This document shows, in pieces, positions 38,036 through 51,218 of a DNA stretch of 64,000 nt. Made by a program: the position numbers and the translations under genes. The notes below the pieces were generated by a model. The model was not told the DNA's origin. It saw only the letters and a list, made by a program, of their open reading frames with translations, and did not search any database. Location of the stretch: the NCBI GenBank assembly GCA_013398275.1, contig VZSE01010018.1:689256-753255 (forward strand), read 5' to 3'. The DNA comes from Promerops cafer (taxonomy: Eukaryota; Chordata; Aves; Passeriformes; Nectariniidae). The stretch's first letter is position 1; every line of letters begins with the position of its first letter.

Positions 38036-39621
38036 CAATAATCCAGAATACTGGCAGGAAAAAAGTCATAATGACTGCTTTTAGTGTTTTAATATTTCAA
38101 TAGGATGAGTTGATAATCAAAACCCCACTAACCAAGTATTTATGAAAAAAATACAAATATGTAGATTTTTGAAAAATCTGTGGATCAAAATTTGTTTTCA
38201 TTTCATTTCCTATTATTTACCTGTTCTTCAAATCACTCTTCCCCCCAACACCTGAAAAAGCTTTAGGAAGTGCCATTTTCTGTTGTCACCAAGTCTATCC
38301 ACCTATCTGTGCACTGAAACAAGCCTTTATTAACCAACTATAGGCTTACCCAGGTAAAATTTTTAATTTAAGTGATCCATGGAATTCTCAGCAAGAAGAG
38401 GAAAGATCTCAAATGAGTGCACATTTTGCATTCTTTCAGTCAGCATTTTGGATTGCTTTCATGACCACACTTGTCTAAAGTCTTGTGAAGCTTTGCTCCA
38501 TCGCTGGGGTTTATTGTACATGGAGTTTGTGTAGGTATTACAGTGACAATACCCTAAGTTAAATGATCACTTACATTGTCATTCTAAGAGACAGCAAATA
38601 AAATGACTGGGTGGGGTTAAAAGGCCCAGACCCAAAATAAACAGAATTGTCTTTTGTACACCTTCTTTTGTCCTGACTGCCTTTTGTACTCCTGGTTCAG
38701 TAGCGTGCTCCTGAAATAATGTAAACCATTAAATGAGACCCCTGGTAATGCATATATTCATAAATATCATTATTCTATGAGGTTTCTTTGCTTCATCAAC
38801 AGGACACAGGGAACAGTCCAACTGCTCTTCCTTGGTAATTTTGTGAAAGATTTGAATTAAAGTACACAGGCAAAAGAAAGTTAATTTGAAGCAACTGAAG
38901 AAATGGACTTGGCTTTCACAGTCAAGATATGACTTAATGAACTGTGAGCACTAAAAATATCATGCTGTGGTTTTCTTTTTTGCAGGTATTTAAGGTAGAT
39001 ATTATGGAAATCTTGACAGACATTGTAATTCCATTATCTACAGTCTCATGTGTGTGAGCCAGCTGCCTTCCTATTTAGGTTCAGCTTACATAACTGAGAA
39101 AGCAGCTATTCACCAATGATAATATTTATTTTCACTGTTCTTCTTCCTTGTATTTATCATCATAATATTATTTTTCTTTCCTGCCTGCTCTTAACCTCAG
39201 TGGTTGCACTTGGGATTTGAAAGTAAGGGATGTATTAGGACAGAGTCTGGGTTTATATGCAGTGAGTTTGGGCAATAATAAATCCTCCAGATTAATAATG
39301 CTGTGATGCAGTTTCAGCAGACCTTTTCTTTGGTTTTCCTGTACTAGACAAGTCAAACTAAGATTAGACAATCTGAAGAAAAACAAGGGGTCTTTGTCTC
39401 TACTGGCACCCTCACCTAAAGTAGTTCATAACTTAATGCTACTGTTAATTGGTGAACATTCTAAAAGATGTCAGGACAAATTTAAATAGGAGGCATTAAT
39501 TAGGATTTTTCCCATATGGGAGTCATCTTGGGCCTGCATAAACAGAGATGAATGAAAAGGTTTTGCTCCCGTTCGAAACGTGACCTCTCTGGGCTTATTT
39601 GGACTCCTGATATAACAGGCA

Positions 39622-39654
39622 CTGAAACAGCTAATTAGCTTGGCACTGTTTCAG
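39622..39654. repeat. 9-bp inverted repeat enclosing a CTAATTAG site
   Basis: CTGAAACAG (39622-39630) and its exact reverse complement CTGTTTCAG (39646-39654) flank a 15-base spacer that begins with CTAATTAG, a palindromic homeodomain core. This could be coincidence or part of a regulatory element. Confidence 0.9.
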
Positions 39655-40167
39655 ACAGCTGGATTAGAGTCAGTGATAAAATGCAGCAGAAGGCACCTCT
39701 TGGCACAGGTCCCTGTAACTCATCCCGCCAGCCTGGAAATCCAGTGGAGTAGAGGGGTCCTCCAGGCTGGGGTTGGAGGCTCCTTCTGAGTCCAGAGAAA
39801 CCAAGCCATTTGTCAAAGCCACATTTAACTGTACATGCTTATACTGCAAGAACAGAGCAATATATCTACCGTAAATCAGCCCCGGGACCGGGCCAAGCTA
39901 CTGTGAGTTCCTCCCCTGTGAGCAAATACTCTGCCACTCTTTGTAGGAGAGAGAGAGTTGCACAAACTCAAAGCTGCATTACAATCCATGGGCATAGTAA
40001 CCACTCGTGCCCTTTTAACAAGGAGCTCTCACCAGCTACACTTACTTTACACCAGGGAGCACAATTTTGTATCAATGTGCTTTAAACTACCTGGGAAATA
40101 CACTTAACATTTTTTGCTCCTGAAGTGATATGGATTGCCAGTAAGACAGGGAAATGTTTCAAACCAA

Positions 40168-40199
40168 GGGGAATACGATTCCTGGGGAATACAGTTCTT
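40168..40199. repeat. Imperfect 16-bp tandem duplication
   Basis: GGGGAATACGATTCCT (40168-40183) is followed immediately by GGGGAATACAGTTCTT (40184-40199). They agree at 13 of 16 positions and all three differences are transitions, so it is an old local duplication. Confidence 0.85.
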
Positions 40200-42020
40200 G
40201 GGTAACATGCCAGGATGAGATGCCTCTACATCAGATAAGAATAAATAACAGCAACATTCAGAAAATCATTTGGGGATTAAAAGAAAATTTTCAGTGACCA
40301 TAATCTCTGCTGACTTCACTGTTGTGTGCTACCTCACAGGGACAAAATTCAAGAGAGTATTTTTTGAACAATGATTTAACTACAGCAAGCCATTCAGCTA
40401 AGCAGCAGTTACATGCAGTATCCTTCTGTGTTTTACTGGATTTTTATTAGTTTAAAACTTATGAATGTAATTGGAGAAATATGATACTGTACCAACACAG
40501 TAGGAAGGAGCTTATTCAGTTATTCCATATGACTGTCTGCTCTGACATTCTCATGCTCATATAATCTAATAAAGCCTGAGTAGCCTTCTATTCCTGTTCT
40601 TTATTTCACACCCTTCCCACTCTACACCCTCCTTTGAAAAATGATATTAGTATGAGATAATATATTTGCACATTTTGTGCATACAAACAGCAAGAATGTC
40701 TAAGAATGTATTCCTACAGAAAGGAACATGGGTTTTAACCTGTCTTGGCTATTATATGGTCCCTGAAATATATGAAGATATTTAAAACATTCATCTTGGA
40801 GTTCAGCTCTGACAGGCTCGCACTGTTTCCCATCCACATTACATTCCCTATGATATGAAGGGATTCACGGAGCCTTCTTTTCTGCTCTCATTACAATCTT
40901 TGTCACTAGGAATGAAGTATCCAAATTTTAATGCCTCATATATTTTGTCAGCTGTAGTGGTGTGCTATACTACCCTGACCTTTTTGATTGGCTTGCCATT
41001 TCAGTTGTCCCTATTTACAGCTTCATTAACCTGTGGGGGAGAGGTGGACTGGCTACCAATCAAGGGACAGTCTATCGAAAAGGTCAGCGTAGTCCAGCAT
41101 ATTTACAATCCCTCCACAAACCAAGTTTGTGCAAGTTGGAGATGTAGAGTTCCTCATCTGGGACAGAAAAGTAGCAGCAGTAGGAAAAAATGAAGTGACA
41201 TGAATTCAGCCTGAAACCCAGACATTAGGAAAATGAAAGGAAGCAGAAAAATGTCTCCAACTTAATTTCAGAGAAATACCACATTTGTTAACCCACAGTT
41301 CTTAACAGAAAACATTTGATCTCAACTGGATGACACTACCCAGATAACTGAAATCTACAATCATTACTATTTTGAATTAGTTTTGAAGTCAACTCTAAGA
41401 AACATACTGTCTGTTTAATATAATCCTGGGAAGCAAGAATGAAAATTGAACAAGCTCTTTTATGCAGAGAGCTTTTTAAACAGGAAATATCTGAAGTTTG
41501 CCAACATTCTTTGCAATAGACTTTACTAAACATCATCTTCCACACGAGAAAACATTAGTAATAGTTATGTAATTAGTGCCATTTTAAGATAATTCAAAAC
41601 TGATTCATAAAACAAACTTCTATTTGGACCACAAAGAGATAGGACAAAACTTAGACTAAACACGGAGCTTGATAGCAGAGGGCACTGTGCTATAGGAGGC
41701 TCTGTCTTTCAGATAAGAAGAAAAACTAAACTAATGACCACTTATGATCAGTGAGGTTGTTTAGGCATGTTAATCTGACTGACCTGGCCAGACTCCAGCT
41801 TCTGTAATTACAGGCCTCTCAGAATACCTAATTTTCCCTAAATGTAATTGTTTTGTGGTGGCAGTGGGGCAGAGGGAAAGAGCTTCCTTTCCTAAGTGCC
41901 TGAGCATTCCTACATGAAGCAGAACAGAATTTCTAGGGTGAAAACACAAGAAAATAATTTTACATGCAGAGGTTTGAACTAGTTATGAAATTATCGGGGA
42001 AAGTAAGATACAATGATGAA

Positions 42021-42050
42021 ATTTTAAAAAGCAAGATTTTAAAAAGCAAG
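42021..42050. repeat. Perfect 15-bp tandem duplication
   Basis: ATTTTAAAAAGCAAG occurs twice in direct succession (42021-42035 and 42036-42050) with no differences. This indicates a recent replication-slippage duplication. Confidence 0.97.
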
Positions 42051-42872
42051 ATCAGTCATCACAATGAATAAATAATGCCAGCTCCAACTGATATTTAATC
42101 TGTCTTTGTTGCAAGACACTACTTATCTCCAGAATTAGAAACAAACTGATTCATTAAAGAAATGGATGAATTAGGCTTTAATTCAACTGTTTTGGTCTAT
42201 AAGGATGCCACTGTGTAAGGTTTTATTTCTCCTATCCATTTTAAACCTTTCACCACACCTTCAGTCACATCAACTTCCCACAGTCATTGCTAGTACATGT
42301 CCAGGGGCTGTTGTAATTTGCTTCTTTATCAGTTATTCTTTAAATAAAGTAGCACTTAGGAAACAACTAATTACTTGTGTTAATGCTTCAGTTTCTAAGC
42401 AAGAAAAACTTTTAAGGTCAAGAAAAGAAGCATAAACAAAATTGAGGTAGCTAAAAAGTGTCATAACGGTATATTAAAAATAAAGCATGAAATAAGTCAA
42501 ACATTAATTGCATCATGAAAGGTTACACATGTACTGCACTGCCCTTTTTAGCTACACTTGGAGCATGGACATGTGCTGTCATGCTCCTGAAGAAGCCAGT
42601 GGGAGAATTCAGATACCTGTATTTCTCTTCCTGTTTAACACATTCAGAATAGTAAGGACCCATTCATTTTGATACTCTTTAATACCCTTCTACGATAGTG
42701 ATTTTCTCTTTTTCTCAGGGACACCAACCCACCCTTTCATAAGGTATTTTCATATTTGTTGACTGTAAGAGACCATGCATGATGTGCAAGAAGCAGAGCA
42801 CAAAGGACAGTGAAACTATCAATGCAAACTATAAATAAACAAAATCTTAGATTGTACTGACATATCCCTTAT

Positions 42873-42885
42873 ACACACACACACA
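42873..42885. repeat. Short (AC)6 microsatellite
   Basis: Six alternating AC units plus a terminal A within otherwise mixed sequence. Confidence 0.8.
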
Positions 42886-43171
42886 AATAACAGGATTTGT
42901 ACAAAAAATCTTGTCATTGCGTGACTTGTCTTTGATGTGCTAGTCACAGAAAATGGTTTTAAGAAGTGTTATACTAAGTGGTCATTTTCACTTTATTTAC
43001 CACAAATTAAAGCTGCAAAATTAATTAGATCCTATTGCTAATCAGAGAAATCTGCTCCAAAGAAATACTCTGACATATTGGTAACTTGGTAATGTGTTTA
43101 ATTTCTGTAGGCCAGTAATTTTTCTTGGCTTGCTCTACATAAACATCTAATAGCAAAAGGAAAAAAAAAAG

Positions 43172-43208
43172 TAAATCAACACAGTTTATTGAAGTCTGTG
43201 TTGATTTA
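43172..43208. repeat. Perfect 13-bp inverted repeat with 11-base loop
   Basis: TAAATCAACACAG (43172-43184) is followed by an 11-base spacer and its exact reverse complement CTGTGTTGATTTA (43196-43208). It can form a stable hairpin or cruciform. It is too short for a typical microRNA precursor and no longer flanking pairing is evident. Confidence 0.95.
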
Positions 43209-45418
43209 AGCCATCTGAAGTTCTGGCTCAGTACTGAGATTATTTGTTATTACAAGCAAAGCATACGTAAAATCTAGGATATTTTATCTTTAGAGGCTTG
43301 GCTGGAAATGTTGTTCTTGGGTGCATGAAGAAAACTGAAGACAAACATTTTGAACATGAAAAAAAAAATTCTCAGATTTAGTGACCTCTGAAGAAAAGAC
43401 CTGGTTGATTTAGTTAATTCTACACCCATGGTTTTGTGCTGTTGCTTATCACACATACTCTCCTGCATTATAAAAAAGACAAATCCTTGCTTAATTAATT
43501 TTATAACGTATTAGCTGACAGTATAATAATTATGATTTCTTTAATTCCCTTGATCATTATCTTCATTGAGTCCTAGAATTGTCTTGGATACATGAGAAAC
43601 TCCTGAACGTACCTAGCTGTCCAGACTCCAACTAGTAGTCAGCGGACTCACAGGAAAAACCCAAAAAAGCCCCAAACAACCCAAACCAAATCAAACCAAC
43701 ATGACTTGCAATTGTCACTGAAGACAAAGAGTCAGTAAGTTTATTTTTATTTTTATATTGCCATCCCTGAGAAAAGGCAGATCACAGCCTATAGCCTGCT
43801 GGGGATAGTCCTCCAATCTGAACTACAGAAGATGAGGTTCATGTCCATGCATAGATTAGGTACAGACATGGACCTGAACTTACCTTTCCCAACACAGGTA
43901 CCTGCAACTCTTTCCTTATCCATCGTCTTCTTCTCTACACGATCCTTTGGAGTTGCCAAGACACAAATAAATGCTAAATGCTGCTGCCCAATCTTTTATG
44001 AAATGAACTGTAGCGTAGACAAATGCCAGCTCCTGAGGGGAAGAGTGTTTGCCATAGCTTGTGGTGCTTCTGAGGACATCAGGGAACGTAAGAGAGCAGG
44101 AGGTACTAAGGTACCTCAGAAAGGCAATTACTGGTTCTACTTGTTCCTTCTGATGAAACACTTCTTCTACCTGAACACAATTTCTAATCTTTCTGAAGAA
44201 ATGAAAATAGTCTATACGTAACCAGTTACTAGGGATAAAAAGATTTCTTCTTGGCTAATGCAGGTATCTGAGTGAAGTTGTGAAGCATGGATTTCAATAA
44301 ACCATTTTACTGATGTAAAATGAAGCTTCCTTCATGTTTTATGAGCATCCCAAAAGCAATGCTAGGAACGCTCTTCACTCAGTGGTCCATGAATAAATGC
44401 AAATGAACACAGGCATTCAGGTTTCAAAGTTGGGGAGAACAGCATACAGAAACCATTACCATTTAAATTATTTTTTTTTTCTATACATACATGGACATGA
44501 GAGGTTAATTAAAAATGCACTATTAAAGCTGACATTGTAAGAAACAGTCATTTAGCCCTTTGAATCAGGCCAGACCTTAAAAACCATTTCACTTTCTTAA
44601 TTGTAAAGTTCTCCATCACTAATACTTTTCCAAAATGATACACCTTCATTCTGTTTTCAAACACCTAGATAGATCACTAACTCTTGAATATTTTTCCTGT
44701 TGAGATGAATAAATAAATGTTTACTAAAGCTACCAGCTGGATATCAGACAAAAATGCACTTTCAAAGTGAAAAATCTACTTAAGTTTAGGCAACACTCCC
44801 CTATCTCACTTATTAAAAGAACAAAGGTTTCCTTTTAGTACATCAAAAAGGAGGTAAACCTAAACCCCTTAAAAATTAGGTACAAAAGGTATACAGAGTG
44901 ACTGGGGGGATAAAAGGTGGGGTAGATCTCAGATGACATGAGGTGTGCCTACAAAAGCAAGCAGGGTTGTCAGCAAAAAAAAAAAATCAGGGAACAAAGA
45001 GGTTGATGCCCCAAAGTGAGCTCCATAAGAGCATGTTACTATGATAAGCTCTAGTCTGGCCCTGTGGACCTTCTGGGACCCCTGAAAGGAACCCAGTCCA
45101 TGTGCTCTAAGACTGCTTTGCAAAGAAAAGTATTGAGGGAATGGGGAGGGGGTTTGTCTTCAGTAGGAAGCGTCTACTGTGAGCCAAAATGCTTTTACAC
45201 AGCACTGTATCCTGGATTGCAAATGGAAGAGAAATAGCAGATGTTCATCTCTCTTCCACAGCGATGACAGAGTTTGTTTACAGGTTTCTCAAAAAGCCAT
45301 TGCCACATTCTTCCAATTGCCATTATGGATATTTAGTTGACATAATGCTTACAAAACGCAATTTAGACATATCTCACTGCAGAATACTAAACTACTGTTT
45401 TTTCCCTCTGTGAAGGGT

Positions 45419-45524
45419 TGCGTGTGACCTGAGCGCAGCGGTTCAGCGGGGGAACTTTCGGAGAGGCAGCAGAGGTGGAACGCATTAGTGTCACTTAGAG
45501 AAACATCAGACATTTTGGGGTCGC
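45419..45524. other. Small isolated CpG cluster
   Basis: About eight CpG dinucleotides fall within roughly 105 bases (around GCGTGTGACC, GAGCGCAGCGG, CAGCGGGGG, TTTCGGAG, GAACGC and GGTCGCC). The flanks have almost none for hundreds of bases. CpG is normally depleted in methylated vertebrate DNA, so local retention can mark a small unmethylated regulatory site, a conserved exon or a recent insertion. I see no convincing TATA box, splice site or coding frame. Confidence 0.5.
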
Positions 45525-48500
45525 CTCCATACAACCCACAGCCAAATAAAATGCTGTGGGAATATTTCTTAACTGAAACGTTTCACCAGTTCATTTCTTG
45601 GAAAAGGATTTTATTTGAAAGAATGAAACACTGCCACCGCTTAAATGGTTTGTCTCTAGGCCAAGGAATGATCTCTGTGCTGAGTGGGCACAGCACTTTA
45701 CAGACTTGATGATTAAATGATAATGGCAGCATTTCAACAAAAGCAACATTAACTGCTTAGAGCAAAAGCAGAAGTGGAGATGATGCTAGAGATTCCTAAA
45801 AGATGAAAAACATTTTGCTCATACTCCCTCTCCATCCCAGAGATGAACTGAGAGATCACTTAGCCTCTGTATCTTCCCACTTTTATGTTAATTTTTGTCT
45901 GCATTTCTTACTGATTTTGCTGTTTCTTGATCTCTTTTTACACATATAGCCTGACAGGGGCAGATATTTTTGGGCATTTGCTAAAAGGTAGATTTCCCCA
46001 GCATTAAAAACTGCATGTCTGAAGCAGCCAAGATATTGTTAGAGAGAATTTTTGCATCAAAATATCGTAAAAAGTGCATCTCTGAAGGAATTCCCTGGGA
46101 GATCATGTGATAGTTGCAGTTTCTATTATATTTCTCTTTATATTTGTATGTCCACTTTAACCTGAATATCAAATCAAGTTTTGGAGAAACAGGATAATAA
46201 ATATCTGCATGAAACTGCACAAATGTTGCACATGAAAAGCAGCATAAATATGCACCCTTAGCATTTGCAAATAAATCCACAGAAGCTCTATGTCACACAA
46301 AAGATGGAATGGTGGTCATAGCATACAAAATCATAAGGAAAATAAGGGGTCATTAACTTGATTCAAAAAGTGCATTTAATTTAATTTTATAATCTTTTCA
46401 GGCTTAAAAAGCAGAGTATTTTTAATGCTACATAAATAAATTTTCAAGCTGAGGCTACCCATGAAACAGAGATTTTCAAAAAAATTGGGAAGACAGAAGC
46501 CAAGAGAAAGAAAAGCAGAAGCTAAGAGAAGGGAAAAATCTCTCCACAGTTATGTCAGTCTCCACTGACAAAAAAAGTTTAATTGTGAGACACTTGCCAC
46601 CATTTCCTTCACAGTCAGCAAAACCCTCTTAAGCAAAGAAGCAAACACAGAAGTGAGCAGCAGAACTCACTGTCATACTCATATTGATAGTGTCTAGGAA
46701 TAAATTCAATTGCAACAACAAATTTCTCTACTTTACTCCTGGTTAGCCGAATAATAATATGCTGAGATCTAGGCTTCATACAAAACTTTATGGATGGCAA
46801 AGAAATAAAGATAATCATGTGAGAATTAATAGATGTCCCCAGTGATTCCTTATAAAAGCAAATAATGACTGAACTACTTGTTTATGTGCAGTTTGTGATT
46901 TTACAATGCAAACAAATGTGAACTTATAGAAAAAAAATATTAGGATGGAGCAATAAACTGACAAGGAGACACTTTTTTTCAGTGTGCTCATGCTGTATTC
47001 AACAGGGAGATATTATATGCCCAGATATCATAGTTATTTCTAGTGCCTCCTGCCCCACCAAGTGGACTAATAGTGTTATTTTTTTATCATAAATTAGTAT
47101 ATTTTCCTTTCAGGACTAAATGAAGTATATGTTCCCATAGCAACAAAAGCTAATTCTTTACAAATTTACGTCTGAGCCTTTAGCATTGAATTCCATGGAA
47201 GCTTACTTTCATATGGATCTTTGAAATGTGCTATTATACAGGCAGTTTTAATCTGCAAAGCTCAAAGATGGAAGGGGGTGGGAAATCAGTAATCTATACA
47301 TGGCATAATATTCACATCTCTAAATGCACCATAAAATTTCTTAATCCTGTGCCCTGAAAATCCATCACACCCTGAAAAATCTGTTTAACATGTCTGCTGC
47401 TGCTTTTTACAAAATTTTTGTTCTAAAATGTAACAATGGTCATTAGGCAGTTTACAGTTTCCTCACAGAGAGCCTTGGAAAATGTGATATTCAGTGACTT
47501 CCAGCTTTCTAACGAGAGGGACAGCTCATACATAGGCACACTCAGTTTAAATAAGCAAATAAATATTCTTTCAGCACATGAAATTGATAGGACCAGAGAA
47601 GACTTCCAAGGACAACAACAACAGGACTAACCCAAATGCCAACTCACGTTCTAAAACCTTAAGGAAAAACTTACTGAACTGTCCAGGGTAAAGAAAGTTC
47701 ATTGAATCAAGAATCTTAACCATTAATTCACGTGTCCTTTTTAAAAAAAACACATTCTACACCACCTCCACCCCTCCCAAAACTGAGCTTGATTTCTTTC
47801 CCTTTGTAGCTGAAGGTGTCCCTTCACCCTTCTCATGGGAAAGCCACCACGTGGTTTCTTCTCTCCAACTCTTGCTTTCATTTCAAGTTTTGAAAGACTA
47901 GGTAACCTCTCTAGTACGAGCTGCTGAACGCTTAGCTGCATTTATACTGTTCTATTATAAATGTTTAAAATAGCTCACAAAAGGGCTAAAGCATATGCTC
48001 AAAATTTAATGTAAAACTGCACAATTCAGAGAATAGTATCTCTGTAGAAGATGAAAGGAAGGTTAAACCATACTAAGTTCCAATTTTTTGGCTATAGGGG
48101 GTCTCACTAAACTTCCATAACCAAGCAATTTTTACTAAATTCATAACAGATCAAATCCTCCCATCTCCCTCTTTAATTAGAGAGTGAGTTTTATATATAG
48201 CAGTGTAACACAGCATTTGTATTAAAATTTCATGATTTCTCAGAAAAAGCATCTCCTATCTACCATTTAGATTGTAATGCCCATCCATTCCAGGGAGACC
48301 CCAAATCACTACACTTCTATCTAATGATCTCTATTGATATTTGAAATATTATTGACACTACAAAGAAAGGAAATACTTGGAAAATTACACGCTCAAAGAA
48401 GTATTCAAATAGAAGATGAAAGCATTTGCCAAATGCTCTGGTAAGTGTGAGTGCAGTTATGACTCTGAATAACTGGACATTGAGATGGCCATGACCAGCA

Positions 48501-51218
48501 ACATGGAAATTGCTTTATTTTACTCTTACTGAGTTTTGCTCCAGTTTTGCTTAGTTTGGCCCAAACAAGGAAGAAGCAGATCTGGGAACAGCACAAAAAC
48601 TGCAGAATAGCTGTGGATATGCTGACAGTTGTACCTTCATGCAACCAAGAAGAGACAAAATAGCCCAGTCCGCAGGAGAAAAACACTAACATGCTTCATG
48701 TAATTCTCTGAAATCAGAAAAAATCTGCTTTATTAGAAGGAAGAGTAGGAGCATAGCCTAGTCAGCACCAAATAAGGAACAGAATTCCCATTGTGATGAA
48801 TTTTGTCTAAAAAGGTGGCAAAGCACAGTATCTATATTTACTGAACTACAGCCCAAGTGGCCACTGTCCTTTATAAGGTGCTGAGACTTTCCACAGCCAC
48901 AGGAAAACAGTGTACCATAAATTTTGTTTATTGCAGTTCTATAGAAGCAAAACATATCCCTTCAAGATGTTTATATATTACATATTTCATCCCTTAAAAC
49001 AAACATAGCTAATCACCCTTATGACTGAAATATTTAGAAAAGCAACTTTAGATTACAAAAACACTGATTTCATATTTTTTATTCTTTCCTGCTCTTTCTT
49101 AAGATATGATTGTTTTCATCTTCCTCTTTGTAAGAGTACTACATTGAAGTGACAGCTGCTAAAAATGTACATCACTCATGCCCTTGGTTTGAAACATTAG
49201 TAATGATGGGCACAGTTCTGGTCTGAAATATCTCGATAAATCCCACCATTAATTTCATAGCAAGGCTCTAATGTTTTTTTATAAGGTACAGCTTGATATA
49301 GTCTTGCATTCCAAAGACCAATATGGGTGTATATATATGCAACATAAGCCTGGAAGACACCCAGGGTTATTTGACTTTTAAAATTCATCACTAAGTCAGG
49401 TTTACAGAATTATGCAATGACACCAGGAATGGCCATTGCAAAGCATCAGCTGCTTTAGCTCATGCCACTATTATCTTTTTTGCATATCACAGGGCAGCAA
49501 ATCCTGAAATAGGGGCTGTTACATACTGGGAGCATTTCTGAAGAGTTGGAAAATTTTAAGACCTTAAAATCAGTATAATCCAAACTATTTCCCTGGTTAC
49601 ATTTCAGCTCATCTGTGCCGATTAAACTTTCCAGACAAACCATATAGAATCACAGATATAGTCCTCTAAAGCCTTTTACATTTTTACTCCCTTTCCAACA
49701 TTCACTCCTGAATTATGCATTTAAAGCGAACTCAGAAACTCTTTAAATATCTCATCATCTTTTATTTAGAGACAGCTTAACATGAAAAGTCCTGTTAGAA
49801 GGATTTGTTTTACATTTTTAAAGAGCAATATTTCCTTTACAGCCAAGCCTTAAGTGGTCTTACTTAAAAGCAGTATTAGCTTCTTTCAGGAGTTTTTATT
49901 GGATTTGCACTAGTGGTAGTAAAAGCTATTTCTACATGTCTAAATCAGTAGCAATATGCTTTGTACATCTCTGTTTGCCCTCTATTTGATGTTAATATTT
50001 CTTCAAGCTAAAAAACAGAAAATAACCCCCTCAAGCCCCCAACAAGGCACATAAACATTTATTTCTGTATCTGATGTTTCCAGAGATTGATCAATATGGC
50101 AATTTCCTGCCAACCCAGAAGACTAATTACCACTCATTTTCAGGGACTGACAAGGCACAAGTATTAAAGGGTTCTGAAAATAAGTCACAGACACTCATTA
50201 AAGAGCCCTAGAAAATGGTTCTTTGCCTTTTCCTTGGGAAAATAGGTATCTCGTTATGGTTTACGTGAAGCAGTTGGGTGGTAGCACCAGTGAAATTCAA
50301 GTGGCTGGGGTGAAAAAGCAGTGACTCTAAGTATCTGACTAGAAGGGGATGTTAAACCATTGGGAATAAATTTGGGGTTGTGTATTTGTAACTGATTTCT
50401 CTTAGGCTGGAATGAATAGTTCCACAGCAGATTCCTGTGGCAGGGCACGTGTCCCTCCAATGCACATATTCAGGATACCCCTTCTCACACTACTTGTTAA
50501 AAGAGTTCACCCATGAGACTATTTCCTAATGTCTCATAAGTATGAATAAAAATAAAATTGTTCATTCCTTTTGCAGTAAAATCATTGAATGCACATGTTC
50601 AGCTAATCCTCCTTTCAAATCAGATGGCCTGTGCTAATCTGCAGATTTTTAAGAGAAATCTTTGCCACCTGTGCCTATATGTGCTAGAAGTATCCCATCA
50701 TCCAGCAGCAAATTTTTCTGGCCTTCTTTCTTGCAGCTGCCTTAAGAGAAAGGGCTGTCATCTGGCAGCAACTGCTTAGCACTCAGTTAAATGTCTGTTG
50801 GGTAGCTCATTCTTAAAATAAAAAGGTGAGTGCTCTGATGGAAGAAAAAAGGTGTCTTACAGAAGAAGTTTGGCAAGGGACAGGTGAGAAAGAGGTTGGC
50901 AAGACAAAGGGAATAAAATCAGACTACGTTTGGGAAGGAAAGAAATAAAATATTTTAATATTCCATTGAAACTAATAAACATGAAAAATAACTAACCCAA
51001 AACCTGTATAATTGAAGCCATGATTTTTTTGGCATTGTGAATTCCCAAGGAATGAGGTTTTTAGGTTTTCCTTGAGGATCACGAACAAGAGATAAAAGGT
51101 GACTTAGCAGAGGCATTCACCACTGGCAGCTGAGCACTTGAGTGCATCTTAGATTCCTGGAGATGCTGCTTCTGGCACACAGGATTCCTGTGTGTCATAT
51201 GTACAGTTATGCAGGCAA

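Noticed and set aside
41672..41685. CTCF-like core (GCAGAGGGCAC)
   Set aside because: The two leading C bases of the motif are missing and no second supporting motif is present, so the match is weak.
43832..44221. 129-codon plus-strand open frame
   Set aside because: No recognisable domain or splice context, and the length is compatible with chance.
49645..49660. TAGAATCACAGAT resembling a reversed CR1 tail
   Set aside because: Only about a dozen bases match and the adjoining sequence does not continue as CR1.
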